From: Lachnospiraceae bacterium
GTDB taxonomy: Bacteria; Bacillota; Clostridia; Lachnospirales; Lachnospiraceae
NCBI GenBank assembly: GCA_017469935.1
Contig: JAFUFL010000072.1
Location: forward strand, 1-47,019
DNA length: 47,019 nucleotides
Direction: 5' to 3'
In this document: piece after piece, positions 7,323 to 15,843 of the stretch
Numbering within the stretch: the first letter of the stretch is position 1
Layout: every line of letters begins with the position of its first letter
Notes under the pieces: model-generated
Databases searched by the model: none
What the model saw: only the letters and a program-made list of their open reading frames with translations
Told to the model about the DNA's origin: nothing
Position numbers and translations under genes: made by a program

Positions 7323-10019
7323 GTGACGCATAACGGAAAAAGCAGCATGATCCTGGTGGACACGATCCGCGAGATCCTGCATACGAAAAGGCGCTTTCTG
7401 TCGCTGTTTGTGATGAGCCTTCTGGCGGTGGGCTTTCTGGCCGGCCTTCGCATGACGGCGCCGGATATGCAAAATACAGTGGATCACTATTATGACCGGC
7501 AATGCTTCATGGATGTGCGGCTTCTCTCGATGCTGGGCTTTACGGAAGAGGATCTTCAGGCGCTCTCTCAGGTGCCCGGCGTAAAGGCGGCGGAGGGAAG
7601 CCGTACTTTTGATGCCCTGGCGGGGGAGGACAGCGTCAATGTCCTGGAGATGCCCCGGCAGATCAACCTGTTGGATCTCACCGAGGGGCGGCTCCCGCAG
7701 TCGCCGGACGAGTGCATCACCGAGGTCAAAATATTGGAGGCCTTGCACAAAAAGATCGGAGATACGATCACCATAGACACCAGGGAATCTTTTGACAGCG
7801 TGCTCGAAGAGGACCCGCTCACAAAGAGCTCCGCAGCAGGGTCGCAGTCCACCAGACACACTTTCACGATCGTCGGCGTTGCACGAAGCCCCCTTTACAT
7901 CTCAAGGACCAGGGGCGGCTCCAGTGTGGGCAGCGGCAGCGTCACCGGCTTTGTCGTGCTGCCCTCGGAATGCTTCACACAGGAGATTTATTCCACCATT
8001 TATCTGACCCTGAAGGGGCTCGAACAGTACAACTGCTACACGGACGACGCCTATAAGGATCAGGTGGACGCCTTTATAGAGAGCCTGAAACCTCTGGCGG
8101 CCGAGAGAGCCGCGATCAGGAAGAAGCAGGTCAGCGATGAGGTCACCTATACCGATCTGGTCAGCGCGCTGATCCTGGGGCTCTCGGAGTCCGGGAGCGG
8201 GGGCAGCGCCATGTCGGGGCTGGAGACCCCGAGCGGAGAGTGGTACTTGCTGGGGCGCGACACGATCCGCAGCTACGTGGAGTTCTCCTCCGACGCGGAG
8301 AGGATGGGGAACCTGGCCGATGTATTTCCGCTGATCTTTTTCCTTGTGGCGGCGCTGAGCTCCCTCACTTCCATGACCAGGATGGTCGAAGACCACCGCG
8401 CGGAGATCGGCACCATGAAGGCGCTGGGATTCTCTACGGCGGCGATCTCCGTCAAATATATCGGCTATGCGCTGGCGGCCTCTCTGGCCGGCGGCGGAGC
8501 GGGGCTTCTCGTGGGCTGCACCGCGCTCCCCGCGCTCATCTACTATGAGTGGGGCATTCTCTACCTTTTGCCGCCGCTTGAGATCGGGATCTCGCCTCTT
8601 GTGGCCCTCTATTCACTGGGAGCGGCGGTCCTTGCGACAGCGGGAGCGGCCTTTGCGGCCTGCTATGCGACACTTCTGGCAAAGCCCGCAGAGCTTTTGC
8701 GGCCCCGCGCGCCAAAGCCCGGCAAGCGGATCTTCCTCGAGTATATAGAACCTCTGTGGAGCCGCCTGTCCTTTATCCGGAAGGTCAGCGCGCGCAACCT
8801 GTTCCGCTACAAAAAGCGCTTCTGGATGACCATCATAGGGATCGCGGGCTGCACCGCGCTCCTGGCGACCGGCTACGGACTGCGCGATTCCATCTTCGAC
8901 GTGCTCACCTGGCAGTTTGACGACCTGATGCCTTATAACGCCACGATCTCGATCGACACGGGCCTTACGCCTTCCGAGCGCACGGAGCTCTTGGAGGCGC
9001 TGGAGGCGGAACCCGGGATTGCATCGTTCATGAGCTGTTACAGCACAGGCGTCAGCGTCCGGACCGACGAGGGGACGGCCGACAACGTCTCGGTGCGCTC
9101 TACGGCGGGTTGGGGAACCCCCTCCGAGGCGGACGGGCACCCGGTCGCGGAGGACTATTTCTGCCTCTATCCGCGCGCGGACGGCCAGCGCCGCTACGGC
9201 AAAGTGGGGGATCTTCCGCGGCTTGCTCCCACCGACGACGCCATTGTCATCGATGAGAAGCTGGCGGACAACCTGGGGATCAGCGAGGGTGACACCGTCA
9301 GGCTCCTCGACAATGACGAGAAGGAATATCCGGTGAAGGTGTGCGGCATCTGCGAGAACTACGTCGGCCACTACGTCTATATGACGACCGCCTGTTACAC
9401 GAGAGTGTTCGGCGAAAAGCCCCGGGACAACCTTATTCTGGTCAAAACAGTGACGGACGAAGTGAAGAGCGGGGACGCGCAGGAGGCGCAGGAGGCCGGC
9501 GCAGGCGTGGATATGAGCCCTTTCGCAGTGGCGCAGAGAGTTTCGAAGATGAAAGGCGTCATCACTTACAGCAGCATCGATGAGACCAGGGACCACTTCA
9601 ACGAGAGCATGAAGAGCCTGGACGCAGTGGTCTGGATCATCATCGGAGCCGCGGCGGCACTCGCTTTTCTCGTCCTCTTTAACCTGACCAATATCAACGT
9701 GACGGAGCGCGTCCGCGAGCTGGCGACCCTCAAGGTGCTGGGCTTTTACGACGGCGAGACGGCTTCTTACGTGTACCGCGAGAACATCATTCTCACGCTG
9801 ATGGGAGCGGCGCTCGGCATGTTGGGCGGAAAATGGCTGCACCGCTGGCTCATCGGGACGATCGAGATGGAATACATGATCTTCGGACACGGGCTGCACG
9901 CCCGCAGCTATCTCTATGCGATCCTCCTGACGGTGGTCTTTTCCATGTCGGTGAACTTCTTCTCGTATTTCTACATTCGGAAGATTGATATGGTGGAGTC
10001 GCTTAAGTCAGTGGAGTGA
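7323..10019 (+). CDS. Large FtsX/MacB-type ABC permease without adjacent ATPase
   Basis: 898 residues with two FtsX-like permease modules. A membrane helix at about 25-43 is followed by a long extracellular domain. The first FtsX module (about 330-450) has EIGTMKALGFS; another helix lies at about 501-520, then a second extracellular domain, then a C-terminal FtsX module (about 770-890) with ELATLKVLGFYDGE. This two-module layout is that of bacitracin- and lipoprotein-type export or mechanotransmission permeases in Firmicutes, which need a separate ATPase. None is next to it. I use the GTG at 7323, which has AAGGAA 7 nt upstream; an ATG at 7347 is the alternative. Confidence 0.88.
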   Translation: MTHNGKSSMILVDTIREILHTKRRFLSLFVMSLLAVGFLAGLRMTAPDMQNTVDHYYDRQCFMDVRLLSMLGFTEEDLQALSQVPGVKAAEGSRTFDALAGEDSVNVLEMPRQINLLDLTEGRLPQSPDECITEVKILEALHKKIGDTITIDTRESFDSVLEEDPLTKSSAAGSQSTRHTFTIVGVARSPLYISRTRGGSSVGSGSVTGFVVLPSECFTQEIYSTIYLTLKGLEQYNCYTDDAYKDQVDAFIESLKPLAAERAAIRKKQVSDEVTYTDLVSALILGLSESGSGGSAMSGLETPSGEWYLLGRDTIRSYVEFSSDAERMGNLADVFPLIFFLVAALSSLTSMTRMVEDHRAEIGTMKALGFSTAAISVKYIGYALAASLAGGGAGLLVGCTALPALIYYEWGILYLLPPLEIGISPLVALYSLGAAVLATAGAAFAACYATLLAKPAELLRPRAPKPGKRIFLEYIEPLWSRLSFIRKVSARNLFRYKKRFWMTIIGIAGCTALLATGYGLRDSIFDVLTWQFDDLMPYNATISIDTGLTPSERTELLEALEAEPGIASFMSCYSTGVSVRTDEGTADNVSVRSTAGWGTPSEADGHPVAEDYFCLYPRADGQRRYGKVGDLPRLAPTDDAIVIDEKLADNLGISEGDTVRLLDNDEKEYPVKVCGICENYVGHYVYMTTACYTRVFGEKPRDNLILVKTVTDEVKSGDAQEAQEAGAGVDMSPFAVAQRVSKMKGVITYSSIDETRDHFNESMKSLDAVVWIIIGAAAALAFLVLFNLTNINVTERVRELATLKVLGFYDGETASYVYRENIILTLMGAALGMLGGKWLHRWLIGTIEMEYMIFGHGLHARSYLYAILLTVVFSMSVNFFSYFYIRKIDMVESLKSVE

Positions 10020-10358
10020 AATTTGGGGGGGCAACAGGGGACTTCTGGTGCGCTTTAGGGGCACTGCAGGTACATTCCGGGGACTTCCGGTGCTCTTTTA
10101 GGCATAAACGCGGTTTTTGACAATTTCAGCTCCTAATTATCCCACTTGCGTTAGTGTTTACAGGCAGGATTAGGAGATAAATTATCCATGGAGAGCTTTC
10201 ATGCCCAAAGCCATGGAAAATGACTTCCCATATTGGCCGAAATCACGCCATTTCTCGGTGGCTTTGGGATTTATTATCCCTGATATAGGGTGTCATGCCT
10301 AAAATCACGGGAGTGCCGCATTAAGAAAATTTCGAAGCACGCTGTTCTTACGTTCAAG

Positions 10359-10384
10359 TGCCGCAGGAGGGGGCTCCTGCGGCA
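10359..10384. repeat. GC-rich hairpin without T-tract
   Basis: An 11-bp perfect stem TGCCGCAGGAG / CTCCTGCGGCA with a 4-nt G-rich loop. Only three T follow, so it is a weak terminator at best. The sequence resembles the aldo/keto reductase terminator stem in composition. Confidence 0.6.
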
Positions 10385-10719
10385 TTTGACTGGCAGCCTC
10401 CTCTGGCAGCAGAGTGAGTTGGATTATTTGAATACTATTTACTATCGTGGCCTCCATCATTTTTACTGATTGCCGGCTCATAATAAAGAAAACAAGCCAG
10501 ATTGCACTTGAGTTGGACCAAAAACAAGAATTCTTCCTCACCGGCCCCATAGCAGTAACTTGTCAAAGCACAATATGGAGGCCGCCGCCTCAGTAATGAG
10601 CCTTATGATCCAACTTCCCGGGAAATACGCCGAAATTTACAGATTTTCAGTCATTTGCCGATTTTCCATGGGGCAAGCTGATCAAATTTACCGCATATAA
10701 TCCAACCAGGTTATATGAT

Positions 10720-10795
10720 ACACATGCATGCGGAAAGGACGATGCTGCCGAAGACAGCCCGCACGCGGCGCAGCAGCTCGCAAGGCGAATCCTGA
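10720..10795. repeat. Dispersed double-hairpin repeat, copy A (degenerate)
   Basis: Shares the framework CACxxGCxTGCGGAAAG ... CAGCCCGCACGCGGCGCA ... GCTCGC with copies at 39874-39960 and 45610-45695. The first outer stem (ATGCGG side versus CCGCACGCG side) and the second GCTCGC stem are both partly eroded here. It ends about 90 bp ahead of cbiM. Confidence 0.6.
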
Positions 10796-10882
10796 ACCAT
10801 GTTTAACCCCCAGGGGGGCTTGTGGAGGGCTTTCAGAACATTATAAACTTGGAACAGAAAAATGTTTCGGAGGTAATTCACT

Positions 10883-11941
10883 ATGCACATGGCAGACGCA
10901 CTTTTATCCCCTGCAGTGGCAGCGACGATGTACGTCGCATCCGGCACGGCAGCGGCAATATCAATAAAAAGACTTAAAAAGGACGATAATCCGCAGAAAC
11001 TGCCCACTATGGCAGTGGCGTCCGCCCTGGTATTTGCCGGGCAGATGATCAACTATACGATCCCCGGAACCGGCTCTTCGGGGCATATGTGCGGCGGAAT
11101 GCTTCTGTCCGCGCTCTTAGGGCCCGAAGCGGGCTTTCTGTCCATGATCGTTGTCCTGACCATTCAGTGTCTCTTTTTTGCCGACGGAGGGCTGATGGCT
11201 CTGGGGGCCAACATATGGAACATGGCCTTTTACGGGTGCTTTGTCGGATACTATCTGATCTGGCGCCCGATCATGAAGAGCAGATTGTTCGAAAACCTCG
11301 GATTCCACGCGGCGCAGAGGGCAAGGATCATCGCGGCATCGATCATAGGATGCGTAGTAACGCTCCAGATGGGCGCATTCTCAGTCGTCCTTGAGACGAC
11401 GCTCTCGGGAATCACAGAGCTTCCTTTCGGGGCCTTCTGTGCGCTGATGCAGCCCATCCACCTGGCAATCGGCCTCGTAGAAGGCCTGATCACGGCGGCA
11501 GTCCTGACCTATGTCTATGAGACAAGGCCCGAGCTTGTACGCGACGTGGACCTCTCCGAAGCGGCATCGGCAAGATCCTCCAAATCGCTGGGAACCGTCA
11601 TTGTCACCCTGGCACTGACAGCACTTGTGGTCGGCGGCGTTTTCTCGCATTTTGCAAGTTCCAATCCGGACGGCCTGGAGTGGGCGCTGTTCGGAAACGA
11701 GGAGGGCGGCTACAGCTCAAATATGGGCCTTGACGAGGACAATTTCGGCGTGAGCAGCGCGGCTTCTCAGACGGCTTCGGACATCCAGGAGAAGACCTCC
11801 TTCCTGCCGGATTACAGCTTCGCGGGCAGTGAGAACCCGATGGGCACGACCGTTTCCGGCATTGCGGGAAGCATTATGGTCGCGGTCGCGGCGCTGGGCA
11901 TCTGCCTGGCCGGGCGGTTCTTCCGGAAGAAAGAAGCCTGA
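10883..11941 (+). CDS. cbiM: ECF nickel/cobalt transporter substrate-binding subunit CbiM with fused CbiN-like domain
   Basis: 352 residues. It begins MHMADALLSP, the conserved N-terminus of CbiM/NikM whose His2 takes part in metal binding, followed by about six to seven helices to residue about 215. A linker leads to a C-terminal part (about 230-350) with two more helices and the signature SNPDGLEWAL of the PDGLE/CbiN family, so the small CbiN subunit is fused on. With cbiQ and cbiO downstream it forms a complete importer for Ni(II) or Co(II); sequence alone does not tell which. GGAGG lies 9 nt before the ATG. The AGGTAATTCACTATG start context is identical to that of uxuA. Confidence 0.93.
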   Translation: MHMADALLSPAVAATMYVASGTAAAISIKRLKKDDNPQKLPTMAVASALVFAGQMINYTIPGTGSSGHMCGGMLLSALLGPEAGFLSMIVVLTIQCLFFADGGLMALGANIWNMAFYGCFVGYYLIWRPIMKSRLFENLGFHAAQRARIIAASIIGCVVTLQMGAFSVVLETTLSGITELPFGAFCALMQPIHLAIGLVEGLITAAVLTYVYETRPELVRDVDLSEAASARSSKSLGTVIVTLALTALVVGGVFSHFASSNPDGLEWALFGNEEGGYSSNMGLDEDNFGVSSAASQTASDIQEKTSFLPDYSFAGSENPMGTTVSGIAGSIMVAVAALGICLAGRFFRKKEA

Positions 11942-12538
11942 CGGCGATAAGCGGGCCGCGCAGGGTGCGCGGCTGGCCGGTTGGGCAGAGAACTGGCTGT
12001 TTCTAAATCTATACACCATTTTTCGCTTCTTTCTGAGTGAAATCGACAAAAGTTGGGCATATAGAGGAAATCGGTTCTCTTGATGCCCTTTTTTTATGCT
12101 GTTCTTGAAGTTTTTGAAATTTAAGCTTTTATGGCTCAAATTATTGTGTAAAGTCTTCAGATTATGACACAGCCCTACGGTATAAGAAAAATATGCTGGT
12201 CGTCGGTAGCCCTAGAGCTGAACTTGCCAGGCACAGCCCTACGGAATGAGAAAAGCTTCTTATCCGTCGGTTACCCCGGGCTGGAACAAGCTAAACACAG
12301 CCCTACGAAATGAGAAGAGCTTCTTATCCGTCGGTTACCCCGGGCTGGAACAAGCTAAACACAGCCCTACGGTATGGGAAAAGCTTCTTATCCGTCGGTT
12401 ACCCTCGGCCGGAACAAGCTAACACAGCCCTACGGTATGAGAAAGGTTTCTTATCCGTCGGTTACCCCCGGCCGGAACAAGCTAAATACTCTACAAATCG
12501 CAGATCCAATCAGATCCAATTTAAGAAGGAAGACATAG
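11942..12538. other. Long spacer between cbiM and cbiQ
   Basis: About 600 bp that would lie inside the cbi transcript if the genes form one operon. It has no supported gene. The first 220 bp show only a T-rich stretch near 12090; the rest is the five-unit tandem repeat at 12168-12486. A plus-strand frame at 12310-12555 is simply the translation of the repeat. Confidence 0.75.
12168..12486. repeat. Tandem array of five 63-64 bp units
   Basis: Units start at 12168, 12232, 12296, 12360 and 12423, each with CACAGCCCTACG. Units 2-5 are nearly identical; unit 1 has diverged. Each unit contains an imperfect palindrome, ACGGtATGAGAA paired with TTCTTATCCGT around AAGC, so the transcript would form a row of similar hairpins, and a second part GGTTACCCCGGGCTGGAACAAG. 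Units abut without spacers, which rules out CRISPR. The array ends 52 bp before the cbiQ start. Confidence 0.92.
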
Positions 12539-13345
12539 ATGAGCCAAACTATTGAACGATCCATCCGCGACCTGCGCGAGATGGACGCACTCTCGGCGGG
12601 AGATTCTCCCATCCACAAAGTCAGCGCCGGAGCCAAGCTCCTTGTGACCGTGGTCTATATCCTGACGGTGGTATCTTTTGACAAATACAGAGTGAGCGGC
12701 CTGCTCTTCATGATCTTCTACCCGGTAGTGCTGTTTGCCGTCAGCGGGATCCCTGTGTCCACCTGCCTGTACAAGCTGCGCTTTGTGCTGCCGCTGGTGC
12801 TGGCCGTGGGCATATTCAACCCGATTCTGGACAGGCAGCCGGCTTTTTCGATCGGATCCTTTACCGTGACAGCCGGGATGATCTCCATGCTGACGCTGAT
12901 GATGAAAGGGGTCTTCAGTTTGATGGCTTCTTTCCTGCTCGTGGCCACCACAAGGATTGAGGCGCTGTGCGGCGCCCTGAGGAAGATCCATGTGCCTTCC
13001 GTGCTCGTGACGCTCCTCCTTCTGACCTATCGCTATGCGGCGGTGCTCGCCGAAGAGGCAAATGTGATGACGCAGGCTTACAGCCTGCGCGCGCCGGGGC
13101 AGAAGGGCATTCACTATTCGGCCTGGGGGTCTTTTCTGGGGCAGCTTCTTCTGCGCAGCATGGACAGGGCGGAGGAACTGTACTCCTCCATGCTCCTGCG
13201 GGGGTATCATGGGGAATTTTACTACGCGCAGGGGCGGAAGAGTTCCGCATCGGATTTTCTGTACGCTGCGCTCTGGTGCGCGCTCTTTGTCGCGGCCAGG
13301 TGCCTGAACCTGACGCAGATCCTGGGATCGGCAGTGATGAGGTGA
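12539..13345 (+). CDS. cbiQ: ECF transporter transmembrane coupling subunit CbiQ
   Basis: 268 residues, the T-component of the metal ECF importer. It has several membrane helices (about residues 35-70, 75-125 in two, 240-262), and between them the cytoplasmic coupling helices that contact the ATPase, carrying the A-R-G-like pattern seen here as SMLLRGYHGEFYY near 220. AAGGAAG precedes the ATG by about 7 nt. It stops 3 bp before cbiO, whose ribosome site overlaps the cbiQ stop, so translation is probably coupled. Confidence 0.92.
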   Translation: MSQTIERSIRDLREMDALSAGDSPIHKVSAGAKLLVTVVYILTVVSFDKYRVSGLLFMIFYPVVLFAVSGIPVSTCLYKLRFVLPLVLAVGIFNPILDRQPAFSIGSFTVTAGMISMLTLMMKGVFSLMASFLLVATTRIEALCGALRKIHVPSVLVTLLLLTYRYAAVLAEEANVMTQAYSLRAPGQKGIHYSAWGSFLGQLLLRSMDRAEELYSSMLLRGYHGEFYYAQGRKSSASDFLYAALWCALFVAARCLNLTQILGSAVMR

Positions 13346-13348
13346 GAG

Positions 13349-14095
13349 ATGATTCAGTTTGAAAATGTCACATTTGATTATGAAAAGGGAAAAACAGTTC
13401 TGTCAGGGGTTTCCTTCTCGATCGGTGAAGGAGAGACGGTGGGCCTGATCGGGGCCAACGGCGCCGGGAAATCCACGGTCATGAAGCTTTTATTGGGACT
13501 TGCGGGACCGGGAGCCGGAAATGCTGGAGGTTCGAGGACAGAGGGAAGAATCCTGGTAGATGGCTTGGAGGTGATTCCCCGAAATCTGGCCGCGATCCGG
13601 CGCAAACTGGGCTTTGTCCTGCAGAATTCGGACAACCAGATGTTCATGCCCACGGTGTTGGAAGACATGCTGTTCGGCCTTCTCAATTACGGCATGTCGC
13701 GGCAGGAGGCGCTGCAGCGCGCCGAAAGCGTGCTGCGCGAGCTGGGGCAGGAAAATTTGCGCGACCTCTACAATCACAAGATTTCGGGCGGAGAGAAGCG
13801 CATGGCCGCTGTGGCGACCGTTCTGGCCATGGACCCCGAAGTCCTGCTGATGGATGAACCGACCTCCGCGCTTGATCCTTACAACCGGCGGATCATCATC
13901 GACACGATCCGAAAGCTCCCGCGCACGAAGATCATCACCTCCCATGACTTGGATATGATCTATGACACCTGCAGCCGCGTGATCCTGTTATCAGAGGGAA
14001 AGGTGGCGGCGGACGGCAGCGCCGAGGAGATCCTCAGGGATAAAGAACTGCTGGAGAGCAACCGGATGGAGCTGCCTCTGCGATTTCAAAGGTAA
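13349..14095 (+). CDS. cbiO: ECF transporter ATPase CbiO
   Basis: 248 residues, a full ABC ATPase: Walker A GANGAGKST (35-43), Q-loop VLQNSDNQMF, signature ISGGEKR, Walker B VLLMDEPTSALD, switch His in TSHD. An extra glycine-rich stretch (AGPGAGNAGGSRTEG, about 51-65) enlarges the region after Walker A compared with a typical CbiO. It energises CbiM/CbiQ metal uptake at the membrane. Being last in the cbi cluster, it is followed by a 133-bp gap with its own predicted promoter for pgeF. Confidence 0.94.
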   Translation: MIQFENVTFDYEKGKTVLSGVSFSIGEGETVGLIGANGAGKSTVMKLLLGLAGPGAGNAGGSRTEGRILVDGLEVIPRNLAAIRRKLGFVLQNSDNQMFMPTVLEDMLFGLLNYGMSRQEALQRAESVLRELGQENLRDLYNHKISGGEKRMAAVATVLAMDPEVLLMDEPTSALDPYNRRIIIDTIRKLPRTKIITSHDLDMIYDTCSRVILLSEGKVAADGSAEEILRDKELLESNRMELPLRFQR

Positions 14096-14147
14096 GGAGC
14101 GCGGCGCAGCACGTCTTGAATCAGCAAGGGTTATTGCCAGAAAGGTC

Positions 14148-14176
14148 TTGCATTTATCCTTTTTTGCAAGGATACT
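14148..14176 (+). promoter_or_regulatory. Probable sigma-A promoter of pgeF
   Basis: TTGCAT (14148-14153), 17-nt spacer, GATACT (14171-14176). The spacer contains a small inverted repeat TATCCTT/AAGGATA. The pgeF ATG follows at 14229. Confidence 0.4.
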
Positions 14177-14228
14177 GAAAGGAGAGAACCGGCCGGGCAC
14201 ATGCAGTCCGGTATAAGCAGGAGATCTT

Positions 14229-14972
14229 ATGGATAAGTATTTTACATTTGACAGGATCAACAATGAGAAGATCCTGTCCTTTTATTCGCGAAAACCCATC
14301 GATTTCGGCGGAAAAGCGCTGGAAGCGGGCGGGAGAGAGCAGCTGATCGAATCGATCGAGTCCGATTTCGGATACAAATTCCGCGCTGTCAAGCAGTGCA
14401 CCAGGCAGGTTCACGGCGACAGAGTGGTCATTATAGACGAACAGAACCTGCAGGAGGAGACCGGAGAGGCGGACGGCCTTGTCACGGACCTGCGGGGCGT
14501 CGCCCTGGAGATCCACACGGCGGACTGCCAGAGCGTCTTCTTGTACGACCCGGCCCGGAAGGTGATCGGAAATGTGCACAGCGGCTGGAAGGGAACCGTG
14601 CAGAAGATCGCGCCGAAGGCCGTGCAGATCATGATGGATCACTATGGCTGCGACCCGCGGGACATCGAGATCTATATCAATCCGAGCATCCTCGGGTGCT
14701 GTTTTGAGATCGAGGAAGATGTCGTGGAGCAGTTCCGCTCCATCGTGGACGTGTCAAAATATTGCCGGAAGGACCGTGTGGTTGACGGAAGACAGAAATA
14801 TTACATGGATACGGCGCAGATCAACCGCGACTTGCTCATGCAGCTGGGGATACCCGAAGAGAAGATCTTTCTCAGCGGCGTCTGCACCATGTGCGGCAGG
14901 AAAGAGTATCATTCTTACAGGGGCGATCATCACGTGACCGGGAGAAACGGTTCGATGATCTGCCTTAAATGA
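14229..14972 (+). CDS. pgeF: Peptidoglycan editing factor / YfiH multicopper-type purine nucleosidase family
   Basis: 247 residues covering the whole YfiH (laccase-domain) family. Conserved metal-site motifs are visible: QVHGD near residue 60, the HTADCQ cysteine near 98, VHSGWKGT near 118, and the C-terminal CTMCG. In other bacteria family members remove wrongly built cell-wall precursors (PgeF) or act on purine nucleosides in the cytosol. AGGAGA lies 6 nt before the ATG. The gene stands alone between cbiO and a FadR-type regulator; nothing nearby links it to the wall. Confidence 0.88.
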   Translation: MDKYFTFDRINNEKILSFYSRKPIDFGGKALEAGGREQLIESIESDFGYKFRAVKQCTRQVHGDRVVIIDEQNLQEETGEADGLVTDLRGVALEIHTADCQSVFLYDPARKVIGNVHSGWKGTVQKIAPKAVQIMMDHYGCDPRDIEIYINPSILGCCFEIEEDVVEQFRSIVDVSKYCRKDRVVDGRQKYYMDTAQINRDLLMQLGIPEEKIFLSGVCTMCGRKEYHSYRGDHHVTGRNGSMICLK

Positions 14973-15012
14973 GCGGACTTTGCGCAGGAGCGTTGTATAG
15001 AGGAAAATGGCA

Positions 15013-15714
15013 ATGAACAGTCAGGAAGAAGAAAAAAAGGATAAACCGTATAAGCTTGTGATCGACCATGTGAGGGGACAGGTGCTCAGCGGAAATCTCA
15101 AACCGGGGGAGAGACTTCCCGGTGAGAGGGAACTGGCCGAGCAGCTGGGGATCAGCCGCAATTCCGTCAGAGAAGGACTGCGAATCCTCGAGAATATGGG
15201 CGTGACGTCCTCTACGCACGGGGCGGGACACTACATCTCTCTGAATTTTGACGAGCCGATGACGGAGACGCTGTCCCTGATCTACACCATGAAGGGAATG
15301 GGGCGGGACGACCTGACGCAGTTCCGCTGGTGCCTGGAGCGCGAGGCCATGCACCTGGCGGTGGATTACGCCTCGGAGCAGCAGAAGATCCTGATCGGCA
15401 GGCACCTGGAGGAGCTGCTTAAGGCCGAGACGGAGAAAGAGAGATACGAGCACGACATGGCGCTCCATATGACGCTGATCGAGGCCTCCCGAAACGATTA
15501 TCTGATCACGACCTACCGGGCGCTGACCAATGTGATCGAGTCCTATATCCCCGTCTTTCGCGGCAAGATCATTGAAGGGATGAAGAGCAACGACAAGCTC
15601 GAGGACGCGCACCGGATGCTGGTCATGGGAGTGGTGAACAGCGATCTGCGGACCGGCCTGGAGGGACTGAACAGGCATTTTGAATATATCAGACAATTCA
15701 GAGACCTTCAGTGA
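15013..15714 (+). CDS. FadR-subfamily GntR regulator of the downstream FAD dehydrogenase
   Basis: 233 residues. A winged-helix GntR domain occupies about residues 10-75 (LPGERELAEQLGISRNSVREGLRILENMG, shown only in part), followed by an all-helical FCD effector domain (about 90-225). It precedes a lactate/glycolate-type dehydrogenase by 258 bp, and that interval holds two TGGT/ACCA sites of the kind bound by LldR/PdhR proteins, so it probably represses that gene until a 2-hydroxy acid binds. I prefer the ATG at 15013 (AGGA 8 nt upstream) to the one at 15007, where the site would be only 2 nt away. Confidence 0.88.
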   Translation: MNSQEEEKKDKPYKLVIDHVRGQVLSGNLKPGERLPGERELAEQLGISRNSVREGLRILENMGVTSSTHGAGHYISLNFDEPMTETLSLIYTMKGMGRDDLTQFRWCLEREAMHLAVDYASEQQKILIGRHLEELLKAETEKERYEHDMALHMTLIEASRNDYLITTYRALTNVIESYIPVFRGKIIEGMKSNDKLEDAHRMLVMGVVNSDLRTGLEGLNRHFEYIRQFRDLQ

Positions 15715-15783
15715 AATAGTTACAAAATGGTTTGAGATAAATTGGTGAAAATATAGAAAGCGTCGTCTGTTCGGATTGTTTTA

Positions 15784-15812
15784 TTGACAATTTGCACAAG
15801 CGGCGCTATCAT
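15784..15812 (+). promoter_or_regulatory. Strong sigma-A promoter of the FAD dehydrogenase
   Basis: Consensus -35 TTGACA (15784-15789), exact 17-nt spacer, -10 TATCAT (15807-15812). Transcription should start near 15819, just before the first operator. Confidence 0.82.
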
Positions 15813-15824
15813 TTAACTATAAAG

Positions 15825-15835
15825 TGGTAGAACCA
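15825..15835. promoter_or_regulatory. FadR-family operator 1 (TGGT-N3-ACCA)
   Basis: TGGTAGAACCA, two perfect half-sites with a 3-nt centre, matching the known LldR/PdhR-type consensus. It lies just downstream of the predicted transcription start, where a bound repressor would block initiation. Confidence 0.7.
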
Positions 15836-15843
15836 ATATGGAA

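Larger units (their letters stand above)
10020..10882. other. Gene-free 863-bp repeat-rich interval
   Basis: No convincing gene on either strand. It holds two ~24-nt direct repeats (10037-10060 and 10079-10102, both beginning GGGGACTTC) and an inverted repeat CTCCTAAT/ATTAGGAG (10130-10137, 10169-10176). A nested hairpin follows with 10-bp arms CCCAAAGCCA (10204-10213) and TGGCTTTGGG (10259-10268). An 11-bp GC-rich hairpin without a T-run lies at 10359-10384, and one copy of the dispersed double-hairpin repeat at about 10720-10795. A minus-strand frame at 10305-10550 has no site or family resemblance. I saw no cobalamin-riboswitch B12 box ahead of cbiM. Confidence 0.6.

Noticed and set aside
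10305-10550. 81-residue minus-strand frame in the gap before cbiM
   Set aside because: No ribosome site, no recognisable domain, and it crosses a GC hairpin.
10560-10882. Cobalamin or Ni/Co riboswitch ahead of cbiM
   Set aside because: I looked for a B12-box-like core and a compact four-way NiCo fold and saw neither; what is there matches the dispersed repeat instead.
12168-12486. Tandem repeats as a possible CRISPR array
   Set aside because: The units are contiguous and alike along their entire length; there are no unique spacers and no cas genes.
12310-12555. 81-residue plus-strand frame across the tandem repeats
   Set aside because: It is only the translation of the repeat units, has no ribosome site and overlaps the cbiQ start.
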